DNA of 64,000 nt from Poecilobothrus nobilitatus (GCA_947095535.1 OX352773.1:34555398-34619397); one strand, 5' to 3'. Positions 37,966 through 52,200 are shown, counted from the first letter of the stretch. Made by a program: numbers and translations. Notes: a model not told the origin generated them from the letters alone.

Positions 37966-40900
37966 ATTTTCAGAAAATGAGTTAATTGTGTGATATTCAA
38001 GATATAGTTTCATTTAAATGATTCGACCAAATTCAAGCTTTTTTTATAAGTTTATTTTTCTTTATTTTTGTCGATTAATACTATAAAAATTTAGTACTTC
38101 CAAGTTATTCATTGATATTTTCTACCGATATTTCTGAAAAATTTTTGTTCTTTTTCACTTAATTAAATGATTTTGTAAATTCACTTAAATATATAGTTAA
38201 AAAATAAATCTTGCAACTTAATTTATTAAATAATTAAAAAAAAAATTTTTTTAAAACGAACATTTTCTAATAAAAATACTTTTTTATATTTTAATACAAT
38301 CAAAAAATTTTTATTGATTCATCCTTTATTTTAATATACCCATATTGTATTTTTTTTTTTGTTATTTTGTATCCTTCAATAAACAATATTGCCTTCTTAA
38401 TCATCATTATCAAATTCAAAAATGATGTTTTTTTCTTTTATTTTTTAAAATGTTTTCCTTATCCTCCTTAAAGGTTTAAAATAAAAAATACAAAATTTCA
38501 TCAAGGCAGTAAGAGACAACAACAATATATAAAACAATACAATAATATTTTAAAATCTTTTCGACCTCGTACAATTTAACAAAATATTTATTCTTTAATT
38601 TTTTATTCTGTATTAAGTTGTCTTCAGTTAAAAAAAAAAAAAAAAAATAACAAAAAAATGCAATCAAAAACATCGAAGAATAAGACAAAAATAATAATAT
38701 GTACTTAGTGTGAGATGAAAAGAACAAGAAAAAAAACTTTAAAATTGTTAAGTACTTTAAATAGCCTCAAGATTTGCGTGCTCTCGCATTTTTTTAATAA
38801 AATTACAAAAAAAAAAGAAAAAAAGTAAATAAAAAATCAACTATTATTCTATTAATTGGCACAAAGAAAAAGGAAGGAAAAAAAATGAAAAATTAGTTTG
38901 ACGGTATCGAATTTTTCAGTTTTTTTCTCTCCCCCTCTCTTGACAAATAAATTCTTTGATTTAAACAATCATTGAAAGAGTACAGAGAAAAAAAAAAATA
39001 TTAAGAGAAAAGAAGAAGAGAAAAGTTTTAAAATTATTTAAAAATTCGGCCCGTTAAAAAACATATTTTTGTTTCGTTTTTGTTTTTATTTTGATTCAAA
39101 GTAATTTTTACAAATAAAGTTGAAGAAAGAGAAAGTCGAATTTTATTTTAATTCAAATTGAGAATGAAAAATGTTAGAAAGGAAAAAAAAAAAATGTAAA
39201 AAATATTTAATTTTAACATTTAAAATAAACGAACGAAAACGTCATTTAAATGAATTTACAGTTCCTCTGTATTCTCATTCCTAATTCGTTGAATCAAAGA
39301 ATTATGAATGCCTGCCATGCCACTACGACCATAATATGGCGGTTAAATATAATTAGTAATTCAAATCAAAAGAAAAATGTAATGGTGTTGAGTATTTTAA
39401 GATGAAATAGAATGATGTTTAATAACCCGAAATATATTCTTAATATACTTGTATATATATGTATTAATATAAAAAGTCTAAATGTACAGTTATTTTATAC
39501 ATATATATTTCATTATTACTTGACTTCATTTTAAAATAATTTTTAAGAACGTACTTATAAATTTAAGTATGACAGTTCGTTTGTTCGCAAGCTTATTTTA
39601 TTAGAAAACGCTCTCACCATTTAATAAGCACAATAAATTTTTAATATATTATGTATGTGTAATTTCGTTATTTTGTTGAAGAAAAGAAAATAATCGAAAA
39701 ATCGGCAACGCCATCTGTTGGTTGCAAAATAAGAAAAAAATTTCAGTTGACCGACCATATTTTTAAAAACTAAAATCGTCATCTCTGTGCTTTAACGTGT
39801 GTAAAACTTTTTTTTTTAAACTAAAAAGGATTTTTCCTTAAAAATTGAGAAAAACGTCTTCGATCTGAAGAAAAAAATTTGTTTTCATTTTCAATTGCAC
39901 CTATTTGAACGTTATATTTTATAAATTATATTGTTTTCCTTTTTCTTTAAATATCTTAAAATGGAACCATATCAATATATGTATATGTGTGTGTGTGAAA
40001 ATGTTAATGAAGTTTAATAACTATTTATAATTAATATTTCCGCATAGTAAATTTTTTCAAAAATGACTTTGACCTAAATTTTTAATTTATTTTTGATTTT
40101 TGGTTTTCATTATTTTTTGTAATATATAATTAGGACCATTTTGTGTATATATAAATATATGTATGTATATATATATATATATATATGTTTATGTTAGTAA
40201 AATAAATATCTTTGTACCAAAGTAAAAAAAGCAAAACGTGCACTTACACTTTAATTATGGATTTAAATTACTTTTACAAAGTAAAAAGATTTTCTCTTCC
40301 TTATATTTTTATTTTCGCTTTACATTTTAAATTTCTTTTCCTTTAAATTTTCTTGGAAAATAAAAAAAAAAAAAAATAGCCAAAAGAAAAAAAAATTATG
40401 TAAAGAACTTTTGGAAAGAAGTAAACTTAGTATTATTTAATGAATTTTTAATTAGTATCCTATAATTATATTTTTCTTCCAAAATATTTTTTTTTATTTT
40501 ATTTATTGTATAATTATTATTTTAAATATATTAATTTTTATAAAAAAAAAAAACATTTTATTTATATTTTTGTCTTAATTATTATTGGGTTCAATCTTTT
40601 GAAACGTGTAATAATATTCGTCAAAGAAATCCACCCTTAAAATTATGTTATTTAGGGGTTGAAGATAACATTTTTTTTTTATTATTAAGAAGGAAAATAT
40701 TATATAACCTATAAAATGAAAAGTTGGTTATTTTTTTTTTAAGTTGAAGAGAGAGGAGCGGTAAAATATTTACTTTAAAATTGAAAATTATTTATTACGA
40801 TGACTGTAATATTCATAAATTATTTTATATGCCGATTCTTCAATAGAAGCTTTAAAATTTATCTCTAGAACAATATTCTTTTTCTAATGCAGAGTATATT

Positions 40901-43240
40901 CAAAGCATTATGAAATTACTTATTTCAATGGGGTCTTTTAATCAGATGATTTTCTCTTGTCTGTCTGATGCTATACCGTTGACCCTATCTAGCTTTTGGA
41001 GGCAAAGGCAACCTGACGTTGCTTGTTTGGTTGTTTTTTATGACAACTGCTCGGTTCCTATACACGTTAGTTGCCATTGGCGGATGTGCATTGAGATTTT
41101 TCTTTCTTCGAGTTTAAAACTGAAATGGAGTTTTTTTTTACAGAGCTTCAATAACTGTATTAATTATATGAAAAAATCTTACCTTCAACCTCTAAATATA
41201 ACTTAATTTTAAGAGTACAAGTGAAATTTAAAATAGGCATACTAAAACAATTTTTTCTTTGATTTCTAATTTTTTACTATTATAGTTACTATTAGTATTA
41301 CTAATTAGTTGTATAACAGTTAGAGTAAGTGTTCAAAAATTGGGGATCTGTGTTGATAGATTTGTTTTTTATAAGATTGTTAGATATTTACAAAATTTAA
41401 ATTAGATTATTGTGTCTTTTTACTTTTTTCAGATTAAAATAAGAAATTGTGTCTTGTTTCAGATTTATGTATCAATTAAAGTACATTCGTTATGAGTATT
41501 TAGATAATTTTTGATTAATGTAACAAACATCTCTCTTACGTCAATTTTTCCTAATCCATTAGAAAACTAGTGTTATTTATTTAAAATTATTAATGTTAAG
41601 GGTTGTGTATATTTTAAATATGAAAATCAATAAATCAGTTTTTCGTTAAATAACCCTTTAAAAATTTATTTTAGTTTCCCTTTTATTTAAAATTATTTAA
41701 TTTTACTATTTTGTTTTTTAATTGTATTCATATATAATATTAAATAAGTATACATGTATGTATTTTTTTTTTTTTTCAAATAAAACATTGTTTGTTTTTC
41801 TTGTTTTAAAGTAATTAAAATCAATAGCACTTACCTTCAGTGAACAGTAAATAGAGACGTAAGTATGTACCTACGTATTTTGTTGCGTACATATATGTAT
41901 GTACATATGTATGTTTAGTTAACGATCCGATTTTATTTTCCATATTGTAACTACACCATAAACATTGTTTTTCATTCCGAAATATTTAATACATTTTAAA
42001 CTCATGTGTCTGTTCGAATTAAAATGTTGCACAACGAAAAGTGATTTTAAGTTTTCATTACAGTTATTATTGGTAAAAACATAACGGTTGTTTTATAGTT
42101 CATGAAAAGTATAAAAACAAATCCATGCATACAAAAAATCACATGCATATTAAAAACATTTTACATAATAAATCCTGAAAAAAAAGCAAAAAAAAAAAAA
42201 CAGTTTTGTACATTATAACGGTAAAAAAAAAAAACAAAATGTTTATATTTTTGCTGTTATTCACAGTTAATTCTTGTTGAAGTTTTCTGATTTATTTTGT
42301 TATAAAACTTGGTTTTTTTTTTTGTTTTTTTTTTTTAATAACTTTTGAATAACAATGAATATAAATGGATGGGGTTGATTCACCATCAAAAGTGAAAAAG
42401 AAAAATTGGTAATGTTAGATTGGTGGGTTTTGCTTTTCAAATTAAATTTCAGTAAGAATTTTTTTTGATTAAACTTCTATCAGTTTGTTATTTGGCAGAT
42501 GAGAGGATTCATGAATAAATAATAAGAATATACGTTTTATAAAATAAATTCGAATGCTAGAAAAAATTACTCTAATATTTATTGAAAATAAATAAAATGT
42601 ACACTTTTTACACTTTGTTTGTTTTTTTATTTAAAAAATTATGTAAATAATAAAAAAAGATAATGGAATTTAGTTGAAACTAATTTTAGTTTTTTCAATA
42701 TTTTCATAATGCATTCAATATGCATTAATAATTTAGTTCAAATTTGTAAAATAAATTGTAAAAAAAAAAAAAATAAATATGAATCGGTAAGAAAAGGATT
42801 ATAAGAATATAAAATTCTTTTACCATGCATTTTGTTAATTAATAAAGTGACTGCTAAATTTTCAGTTTTTTTTTATTAAAGACTTAAGTAAAGATTTTTT
42901 AAATTTCAATATTTTATACTGAATTGGTAGTTAGACAATGTATCGTACTTATAATATACATATATGCCCATTATTTGACGTGAAATTTAAATCAGTTTTA
43001 ATCAAAGCCTGAGGTAATAAAGTTTAGTCTTAGATTTTGAAGTGTCATACATAGTTAAATTATAATTTGCAAAACGAATGAAAATAGTGCATTATAATAT
43101 CAAATTTTAATGAAATTTCATTTAGTCCAAAAAAGAATAAATTTTAATTTAAAATTTATATCGAACATTATATTATTGTTATGGGTTTAGAAAAAAATAT
43201 ATTTACCCTTAATGACTTTTTGTATTTTTAACAAGGGTTA
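37966..43240. other. Gene-free stretch with a less A/T-rich island
   Basis: No gene is supported. A (TA)n-type tract lies at 40145-40187. The part at 40905-41130 is clearly less A/T-rich than its surroundings and is open on the plus strand for 98 codons (40910-41206). The minus strand is also partly open there. No family was recognised, so it is not called a gene. The part at 39240-39340 has a compact mixed-composition block (TGCCTGCCATGCCACTACG) that could be regulatory. Confidence 0.45.
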
Positions 43241-43345
43241 GCAAAAAACGTCACCCAGAGTCACCCAGAGAAATTGAACGTTATTTTTATTATAATTGAT
43301 GATAATTGCATGTAATCCCTTCGCATAGTTTTGGATTTTAACTCA

Positions 43346-43720
43346 CTAACTATAGATTGGATTGGAGATTGTAAAAAATAGATCATTGATAAATGTTAAG
43401 AAAATAATGGGAGATGAAACAGATATCTGATGGACACTAGCATTTATTTTAAACTTGCCCAGATAAATATATATCGACCAGTACACAATCGATTTTAAAA
43501 AGATCGTATACTTATATAGACCAAATGCTTTGCATTTTGCTAATAAAGTGTTGTGCCTGACTCGGTCAAAAGCTTTTGAAAAATCGAAATAACATTAGAC
43601 TTACCAAAAATAAAGGAAAAGACCGATATTATACCAATCGGATGGTAGTTAGTTATAAATCAATTTTAATACCTTTTATGGGAATTGAAAAAAGATACGT
43701 AACATTCCAATTAGGTAGAA
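43346..43720 (-). pseudogene. Decayed non-LTR reverse transcriptase fragment
   Basis: Read on the minus strand, one frame from 43585 down to a stop at 43346-43348 gives DFSKAFDRVRHNTLLAKCKA, which is reverse-transcriptase motif A, then SVHQISVSSPIIFLTFINDL, a worn form of the motif B segment, then SNPIYS. In intact relatives a FADD box follows that segment; here the frame stops instead. Upstream, in other frames, are PNWNVTYLFSIPIKG and NYHPIGIISVFSFIFGK, corresponding to the conserved proline-lysine and NYRPI regions, so at least one frameshift is present. No ORF1, endonuclease or tail was recognised. It is a dead fragment of a LINE (jockey/CR1-like by motif) and distinct from the intact element at 60.5 kb. 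Confidence 0.8.
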
Positions 43721-43740
43721 TGTTTATCTGAATTGAAAGA

Positions 43741-45606
43741 GAGGTGAAAAAGGTTGCGTAAAGATTTTGAAATATATATGTTGTACTTTACATTTTTTTA
43801 GAATTATTTTTTATTATTTTTTTTTATATACATATATTGCATTTAAAATTGAAGCTATACAACGTTCTATCTCGATTGACACAGTATATTTATTACAATT
43901 CGCCTACTTAGTCTACTAAAGAGTAAACTATTATAGTTATCATAATTTTTTGTTCAATTTGATAATTAATGTACAATTTCATAAAAATTAAATACATTGT
44001 AATTAATACATTGTTTAAATTTAATACATTGTATTGATATTTTCAAAATATATTTCATAAAATATAATGTAATTGATAAAGAACCAGGATGCAAAAATCC
44101 TTAAAGTTTGAAGACTAAGATAATTTCTTTTTCTGTACATTTATATTACGTACTTTTATAGCATCAATTAGTACTTCATTTTCTTATACAACTTTATTTA
44201 ATTTGTTACTACATATTTCCCTACAAATTATTTCTTTTATAAACGTTATTTATTTTTTAATTATAATTACTCTCAATATAAAATAACATTAAAATTTAAA
44301 ATTACATCATTTAAATACAAATTAATATAAAATATATGTATATAATGTATATAATTTTTAGATGAAGAAGGTAAATTAATTCATTAAAGAAAAAATGAAC
44401 GAAAAATTAGACAGAAAAAAAAAAACAAAAAAAAAAAAATTATAAATTATTCTAAATTACAAAATACATTTTTCCTTGTAACAATTAACATAGAAAAGAA
44501 AAAAAAATGACCCATAAAATTTGATGAATCAACTTTACCATTACAAAACAGTATACAAAAATTCGAATATCTGATGAAATTTGAATATAATTGAACTTAA
44601 GTAAAACTTAAAAAAAAAATCTCCTTCATCTCATAATAGTTCACATTCATTTTTATACAAAAATTGTTTTTTTTTTTTTACTTTTTGTTACTTTACTTCA
44701 CTAATTACAAGAATAATTTTCAATAGATTAAGTAATAACGATAGAAAATCTAAGTTAAAGTTTGAATATATTATGTGTATACTATTTATATAAAGTTAAG
44801 GATTATGATTGAAAGAGTATAATAAAACCACTTGAATTCGTTTATTATTTTAACCCAAAATGGTCTACCCATTCAAAGAGATATTTTTTTCATTCAGATT
44901 TATTCCTTTCAGTTTTTGGCCCCATACTATCCGCAGGCAACAATCTGTCATCACAATCCGCGCAATTTTTACGAAAAAAAAAAAAACAAAAAAAATCTTT
45001 TCTTCATTTGTTACAGTTTAAATATTTTTTTTTTTTTTTTGTTGTTGTTTTTTATGAAGAAGAAATTTTTCTTTCTTTTTTTTTTTTTAAATTAAATCCT
45101 ATAGTATTTCGAAATTCTTTTGAATCATCATCAATATCATTTTTATGGTGATTATTATATGAAAAAAGATTTTGTACTGATTACTTTAATTAATGCTGTC
45201 CAACAATTTCATCTATTACATACATATATGTATATATATATTATATATGTTTATATTATGTATTTATATAATCTACAGTAAAATTAAATTTGATTCAAAA
45301 ATAAAGGAAAAAAAAAAATATGTACACTATGATGATATACTGCTGTTTTAAATGCTGTAATTGTTGTTGTTGTTGTAAGTGTAGATTTTTCGTGAATTAG
45401 GTACTACTTACTTAAAATGTATTGCCTCAATCCAAATATAAAAAAAAAAATGTTCTTAGGAAAATTTTCTGACATTATAGATCACTTAATACACGAATAT
45501 GATCTCTTAACATTTTTTGTGCTTTACATTTATTATTAATATGATCATAGTAAATCACTATACATATATTATTATTATGATTATAATAATATATTATATT
45601 ATATTA
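43741..45606. other. Gene-free A/T-rich stretch
   Basis: Nothing coding is supported. It includes three nearby repeats of AATACATTG at about 43990-44035 and A/T runs. Short frames here are Phe/Lys-rich artefacts. Confidence 0.5.
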
Positions 45607-45619
45607 TGATGATATATAA

Positions 45620-45827
45620 CATTTTTTTTATATTTTTTTTTAGTGCATTTCTCTGCTACATAAATGTGAAAAAGAAATTACACAGTCTTTCCTTTTCAGG
45701 CGTGGCTGTAAATGTTGTAAGGGGGAATAACTCGTACGACTTGTATGAGATTCGATCCCACACTCCCTCAGTGTTTACATCGTATTTTATACGCTTATAC
45801 TTACAAGGCCACCGAGGCCCCAACCTG
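45620..45827 (-). mobile_element. tRNA-derived SINE, copy 3 (full length)
   Basis: Reads on the minus strand. The box B like motif GGGATCGAATCTC is at plus-strand 45747-45759, and the box A region GTGGCCTTGTAAGTATAAGC lies about 35 nt before it in the SINE orientation. The body shares GCGTGGCTGTAAA and GTAAGGGGGAATAACTC with copy 1. The tail appears as T-rich sequence at 45620-45641. GATATATAA at 45611-45619 and 45828-45836 is a perfect 9-bp flanking duplication. A 76-codon open frame across this copy is not a gene. Confidence 0.85.
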
Positions 45828-45836
45828 GATATATAA

Positions 45837-46700
45837 AATTTAGAAACATTATTACTATAATATGTTTTATATTTTATTCAAATTATATTTAAAGCATTCA
45901 GAAAAACGAATGTTTATTAAAACATGACAACTTGTTGTATTTTATACTTTATACACAACAGCTTATTAGGTTGAAATTGTACTTTCTACTTTGTCTACTT
46001 TCTACTTTATCCTCACGTGTTCTTTAGTCATGGTTAACTGTTCTTATCCAAAAGTTTTGAGATCTTTCTAAAGTTACCTTTTTATTTCTGAATATTATAT
46101 CTTCAAATTCCATCCCTTACTTTTTTATTATATTTTTTTTTTGCACAAAACAACAAAATAAATTGTTGCTCTATAGGCTTAAAATGTTCCATACTGGTTT
46201 ATTTAATGTTCTCAATATTATTATTATTAATTTAATGTTCTCAATATTATTCTTATAACTTTTTCATTTTATTTTAACTGGAATCTTTAAATGTTACCTT
46301 GATATCTACTTTAATATTGCCATACAAACTCGGATCAAAAAAATTATAATCTTCTTGGTTATTCTTGCTAAATTAAGTCACTCTTTGGATTTTTAGAAAA
46401 TACTTTCACTAGAAAATACTTTATTTGGTCACTATATAAAAACTTTTTGGATACTTTTGATCAGATAAATATAGATTCATTTTTTAACCTTTTTTTAAGC
46501 GTGTTTCGATCATTTGTTCTTTGGGTTTATATGTAATATGAAATTTTGTTTTATTTTATTATTCATGATGTATTCTAAAATAAAATAAGGTAGTATGCAA
46601 AATTAAAGGTTTTTAAAAGCTAACATTTTTAAAAAGGCAATAAAAAGAATTCTAGCAATTATTCAATTATAACAATTAATTTTTGTGTTTTAGTTTAGGC
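45837..46700. other. Gene-free A/T-rich stretch
   Basis: No gene is supported. ATTTAATGTTCTCAATATTA occurs twice in tandem (46201 and 46230, period 29). Confidence 0.5.
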
Positions 46701-46704
46701 AAAT

Positions 46705-47045
46705 TTACACAGGTGTCCAAGTTACAGGTGTCTAAAAATAACTAATTTTCCATTAATAACCTCTAATAGCTCTTAAACACACGAAAGTACTATATAACGA
46801 GAAAACTTATTCTTATTTTTAAACATTTTCTCCCTCTCAAAATTTTAAGATTTTGAGTAAAAGCCGTCCCGGATATTCACCAAAATTACTTTCACATAAA
46901 AAATACGAAAAATTTAAATACGAAAATTATAAAGCTTGAGAGATTACCTGTTGATTCATCTCAAACGGTCTAGAAGTTTTTATAAACAAACAGAAGTATG
47001 GACAAGCTGACAGACAAAGCAGAACTAATAACAAAATTTATTTTT
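46705..47045 (+). repeat. Old dispersed repeat, copy C
   Basis: It starts with GTGTCCAAGTTACAGGTG and ends with a block containing AAACAAACAGAAGTATGGAC and GACAAAGCAGAACTAATAAC, both shared with copy B at similar distance. The middle is diverged. No coding potential is seen. Confidence 0.6.
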
Positions 47046-47411
47046 GAAAAATATGCAAAAAATAAAGAAAGATGAGTGCGGCGCTTGGATAAAATGCATA
47101 TATGTACATACCTTTTTTTTTAAATTATCTGAATAATTATGCAACAAAAATATAGTAAATCACATTGAAGTATTTAAATATTTAGATCTATGTACATACT
47201 TACATATATAACGATTTACGTACATATATTCATATAACGATCTTTGTATGATTAAATGACTTCAATGATAGTGAAATGATGATTAAGGCGCTGCTTGATT
47301 AACAATCATTAATTCCGCCCGCTACAGTATTATATATATGAATGCATATACATATGTATATAATATACACTTATTAAATTGATCGTAAATTTTTTTTCTG
47401 AGATGCATTAA

Positions 47412-47486
47412 AGTCATCATCATTGTTTTATCATCATTATTTTCACGATCATCATAGTCATCATCATCATCAGCAACATCATTATC
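47412..47486. repeat. CAT/ATC trinucleotide-rich tract
   Basis: Imperfect runs of TCATCATCAT are broken by ordinary sequence. The Asp-rich peptide read from the minus strand is a by-product of the repeat. Confidence 0.8.
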
Positions 47487-49059
47487 TTTTACTTTTTTCT
47501 TCCTATTTCTTAGTTGGATTAACAACAAATCAACATTTTTTTAAAGTTTTATATAAAAAAACACAAAAAAATAAAATATTATGTTATAATACATATAGAT
47601 AGATGTACGGCTGATGATGGTGATTTTTAAAATTGAAATGATTACCAGGTTAGCACGACGCCTCATCACACAACATAACAAACAACTAACAGAACTATTT
47701 AACTAACGCTTAAGAACTTTAAATCTATGATGTGATGGTTTAAAGTAACAGCATCTTGTTGTCTGTTATGTTATTTGATAGTGATGCAGATGCAATTATG
47801 ATTGCGCAAGGTGAATGCAGATTTTTTATTTGTAGGTTTTGCTTTTTTTTGGTTGATGATTTGATGAGAAGAATTTGGTTTATGTTTTTGTTAATTTTAG
47901 TTTTTTTTTTTATTTTTTTTTTATTTTTGTGAAGTTGCCCGATGGATGATGGGGTAATTGAGATGGTTTAGAAAAAAAAAGAACACGCGCGTGAGATGTT
48001 CGTAATGTATGTTACTGATGTTGGATTAGTTTTTGAAAGAAATATAAAAAACAAAAAAAACATAAAAATGATTGGATTAAATACGGTCATAAATCTTTTA
48101 AATTAGTGTATTATAGCGAATATTAAAAGGTTTTAAAGAACAATAAAAATAAAAAAAAAAATATAAGGAAAAGAAAGAAAATTGATATGGAGACGTGCTC
48201 TAATTGAAGGTTTATGTTAAATGAATTTTAAATTGAGTCGCTATATTTTTAATTTTTTATTTTGTTTTTTATTTTATCTTGAATTTATTTAAAAAATTTA
48301 ATAAAAAAAAAAAAAAATAAAAATTAAAATTGAATTAAGAGATTTGTACAGATTGCAAAAAGTAAATTTATATAAAGGAACTAAAAAAATAAAATATCTT
48401 CATTTATTAAATTTTTCATAGATATAAGACTTGTTTTGATATACATGAAAGTTATTTAATTCAAATTGTGCTTATAACTGAGCTAATAATATACGCGAAT
48501 AATCAAATGTCTATAAATTTAAAGCATGCCTTAAAATTTTAGAATGACTTCATTCTTTTTCTGATCGATTTAAGTAAAGTGTCGATTAGTTTCAATATGA
48601 AAGGTTGTTATTTTCGAAGTTATATATTTTTTTAAATTTCTTTAAACGAAAGATTAAATTGTACAATAAATACTAAAACATTAATGTACAGAATGCTTAC
48701 ATAAAATTTCTTTATAAATTTATATTTAGGTTTTGGTAAATATTCATTTCCAATATTATTTCATTCATAGTCCAAAGTTGACTTGTGATGGTTTTAATAA
48801 GTTTTTATAAGTTTATACATAGCTGTGGCTCTAATTTCGAGAAATTTATGTGTGCTATTTAAAAAATTAAAAGAATTACTAGATTTTTTTATTTCTATAC
48901 TTTATTTACTTTTCGATATTGAACTACTGTTTAATTTTTTCGCATCGCAGCATACATAAATTATGTTTTCACTATCATTTAAATTCTTTAAATCAAAAAT
49001 TTAACTCAAATTCAATTATATTTCTTATATTTTTAGAACCTTTTTTTAAAAAAAAGGTT

Positions 49060-49200
49060 TGAAAAATTTTCTTATTAGTTTTGCTCAGTACATCCATCTG
49101 TTTACAAAACTGACACATCGTTTTAGAAAAATCACTGAAATTTCAATCATGGGTAAGTTTCATTTTAAAATGAAATTTTTTTATGTAGTACCACACATTA
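49060..49200 (-). repeat. Old dispersed repeat, copy D (partial)
   Basis: On the minus strand, GAGCAAAACTAATAAG and the preceding TTTTGTAAACAGATGGATG correspond to the shared end block of copies A-C. TTTCAATCATGGGTAAGTTT (plus strand) corresponds to ACCATGAATAGGTTC in copy A. It is more diverged than the others. Confidence 0.45.
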
Positions 49201-52200
49201 CGCTTTTTCTCAGCTAGCGAAACTAAAAATTTGAAAAACCTCTATTTTCAAATATTTATTTCTCATTCACTTTTCAAAATTCCATAAGTGATGGTTATAT
49301 TTTTTTTTTAAAATAAAAATGGAATATGAAGATACTTATTTTTAGAATAAATGCTTGGGAAATCCTTTCAATTGTATTTTGATGATTATTTTCAAAAAAA
49401 TTCAACCGAAATTTGAAAATTTGAATAGTTACGTACAGATTTTTTCTTTTTTTTTAAATATCCTTTTTTTTTCTCTCTCGAAATTTCTATACATAATTTC
49501 AATACATATAAATAAATTTAAAAGTTTCAATAATAATATATAAATTATTACAAAAATTAGCCAAAACTTAAAAGCTTAAGATCAAAATTGTTAAATTACT
49601 ACGTAGGTATGTTAATCAATTTACTTTATATACACAAATACGTGAGCAGATACAAAAAAACAACAACAAGCATTATTAATGAAAACGAAAATGTTAATTT
49701 TTTTTGGTATATTGTATAGAATGTTAAAAAATATTTTTCTTATCATTCATTTTAATTGTTTTAAATTCAATATGAGTAGTCAGAACTCAGAAGCATGTAT
49801 TTATATAAGAAAGTACGCCGTCATTTGTTCATTGTCACTTCTTACAACTTTATTACGGATTTATTTGTTTAAAAACTAAAAATTTTAGTGATTTCCGATT
49901 TTGTATATACACTATAGTAATAAAATTCTTTACATAACAGTTGAAATATGAAATTTGCTCCTAAAAATATGCAAAAAATAAAATTCTTTTAAAAAAAATT
50001 ATCAACGAAAAATTGATTACGACCAAATATAATGTAAATATATAGTATATAATATAAACAAAATAAATAATATTAGTATATAATTTAATAATAGTATAAA
50101 AAACCTATAATGGTCTTGGTAGCCGATGGTTCAATAATAATGCATTACATTTATGTATGTAATATTAATATAAATAAATAAATGAAAAATTGAAAAACAA
50201 ATCCCCCTTGCCACCAAATAATTTTGTAATATTACAATATCCTATGTGATTTGTAATATTAATATAAATAAATAAATAAAATCAAAAAAATAAAATTAAA
50301 ATGTTTTTTTTTTATTAAATTAAAAACAAAATAAGAAAATTAAATTTAAAAGATATTTGCCCACTTTAATTAAGATCATATAATATATTAAGTATAATAA
50401 AGAGAGGTCTGAATATAGTAAAGATTTAAGTATATATCTGGGGAGCCAGTTATAGATATATTCCTATTTCAGACTTCTATAGATGCATATAATAGAATAA
50501 AGGGACTAAGAATAAGGTCTAAGAAAGGGCTACAGATTCGTTAATTTTTATATATAGTGTTTAAATATACATAGATTCAAAACAAATCCAAAGTAATATT
50601 ATTAGAATCACGAAAATCATGTAAGTACTAGTAATTCTGTTGAATAGGATAATTTATAAAATAAATATAACCATATAACTAAGAAGCAAGCATATAGATT
50701 CAATGGGACAGTTAGGAAACCAAAACAAAACAAAAAAAAAAATGATGAATGTTTAGTGGATAGAATTAGTATGGTGTCCATGTTTTTCCCAACCAAAAAA
50801 AAAATGTTGTTAAAAATGAAAAAAAAGACAAAAAAAAAGAAAGTAAACAAAATAACAGAAAAATTGAGAGATTACCTTATTTTCCTTATATTCTATTGTT
50901 ATTTGCTATTATTTATTTCCTCCTATATAGTACTCTAGTGTTATGTTGTATTGTTTGTCCTATGGTCAATTGAATTGATGATAGATTTTCAACATGATTT
51001 TAGTTTTTCAGATTTACGAATAGAATTCTAAATGTAATTTTTTTTTCAAGTCAATTATAAAGTTTTGTAAATTCTGTTGTTGTTATTGTTAATGTTTTAA
51101 GCCAAAGTGCCTCAAATACAAGTAAACAAATTGTTTTGATGTGATTTTTTTGTTTTGCTTCATATATAAAAAGTGAAATTATTCAAATTTATTCTGCTTA
51201 GAAAATGATTTGTTTTTTTTTGTTTTGCCCTTTAAATTCTTTGGTTTTTGAATAATTATTGTTATAAATCTTTTTGTAAAAATGTTTGCAAATTATAAAA
51301 GTAAGAAAATAATTAAGAAAATGATTTTATAGGTAGAAAATTTAAATTAATAATCAAATAGAAATTGCATCAGCCATAAACAGTTCCTACATTTATTGTA
51401 CCAAAAATTAAGAGTCGACAAAATTGAAAATTTGACATTAAAAATATGATCCAAAATTTTGAAGAGGTTCAAATTAAAGAAAAAAAAAATCAACTGTCTC
51501 GACTACAGAACCGACTGTATTAGATCAAAAGCATAATGCAAAATAACTACCAAGAATTCAATAACATTTTTTTTTATTCAATAACATAAAAATATTATGT
51601 ACATTCATACATCAAACTACAGTAGTAAATTACCACTTTCGATTGTCCGATTTGCTTCAAAAGGTTATCAATCCCAGATATTTACGTCAAACTCTTAAAT
51701 ATGAAATTTCAAAAAATTATGCTTGATCGTTTAAGCTGTACCCACAGCCATATACACTCATACGCATACACACAGACTGATATCACACTAAAGAAATTGT
51801 ACAGGTTTCTATGCACCGGAGTAATGCATTTTTGTAAAAATCTCGGGTACAAATTTTTGATATAGAAACAATACCTACCTTATACATTCATGTATGCAGT
51901 CGGTAAAAACCTAATGAAGTTTTTTTTATTCAAAACTTTATTTTTTATAAAACAAACAAAAATCTTTTTGTTTGATGACAATTAATTTGATGACAATTCA
52001 AATAATTATTTAATTTTCTATTTTATTGATGTGGTTAGGTATAAAATTTCAGATGATTTTTTAATTGAACCTTAAATTGAAAAGTATTTATGTGCTACTT
52101 TTACAATATAGTATTCGATAATCGTTTGTAATCATTATAATTATCATTATTTCAATTAAATTATATATCAATGAAGTAATAAATGATAAAAATAAAGAAA

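Noticed and set aside
43249..43271. GTCACCCAGA repeated twice as a small satellite
   Set aside because: Only two copies; a simple local duplication with no further structure.
45606..45836. 76-codon frame at 45.6 kb
   Set aside because: It runs through SINE copy 3 and ends in its flanking duplication; it is not a gene.
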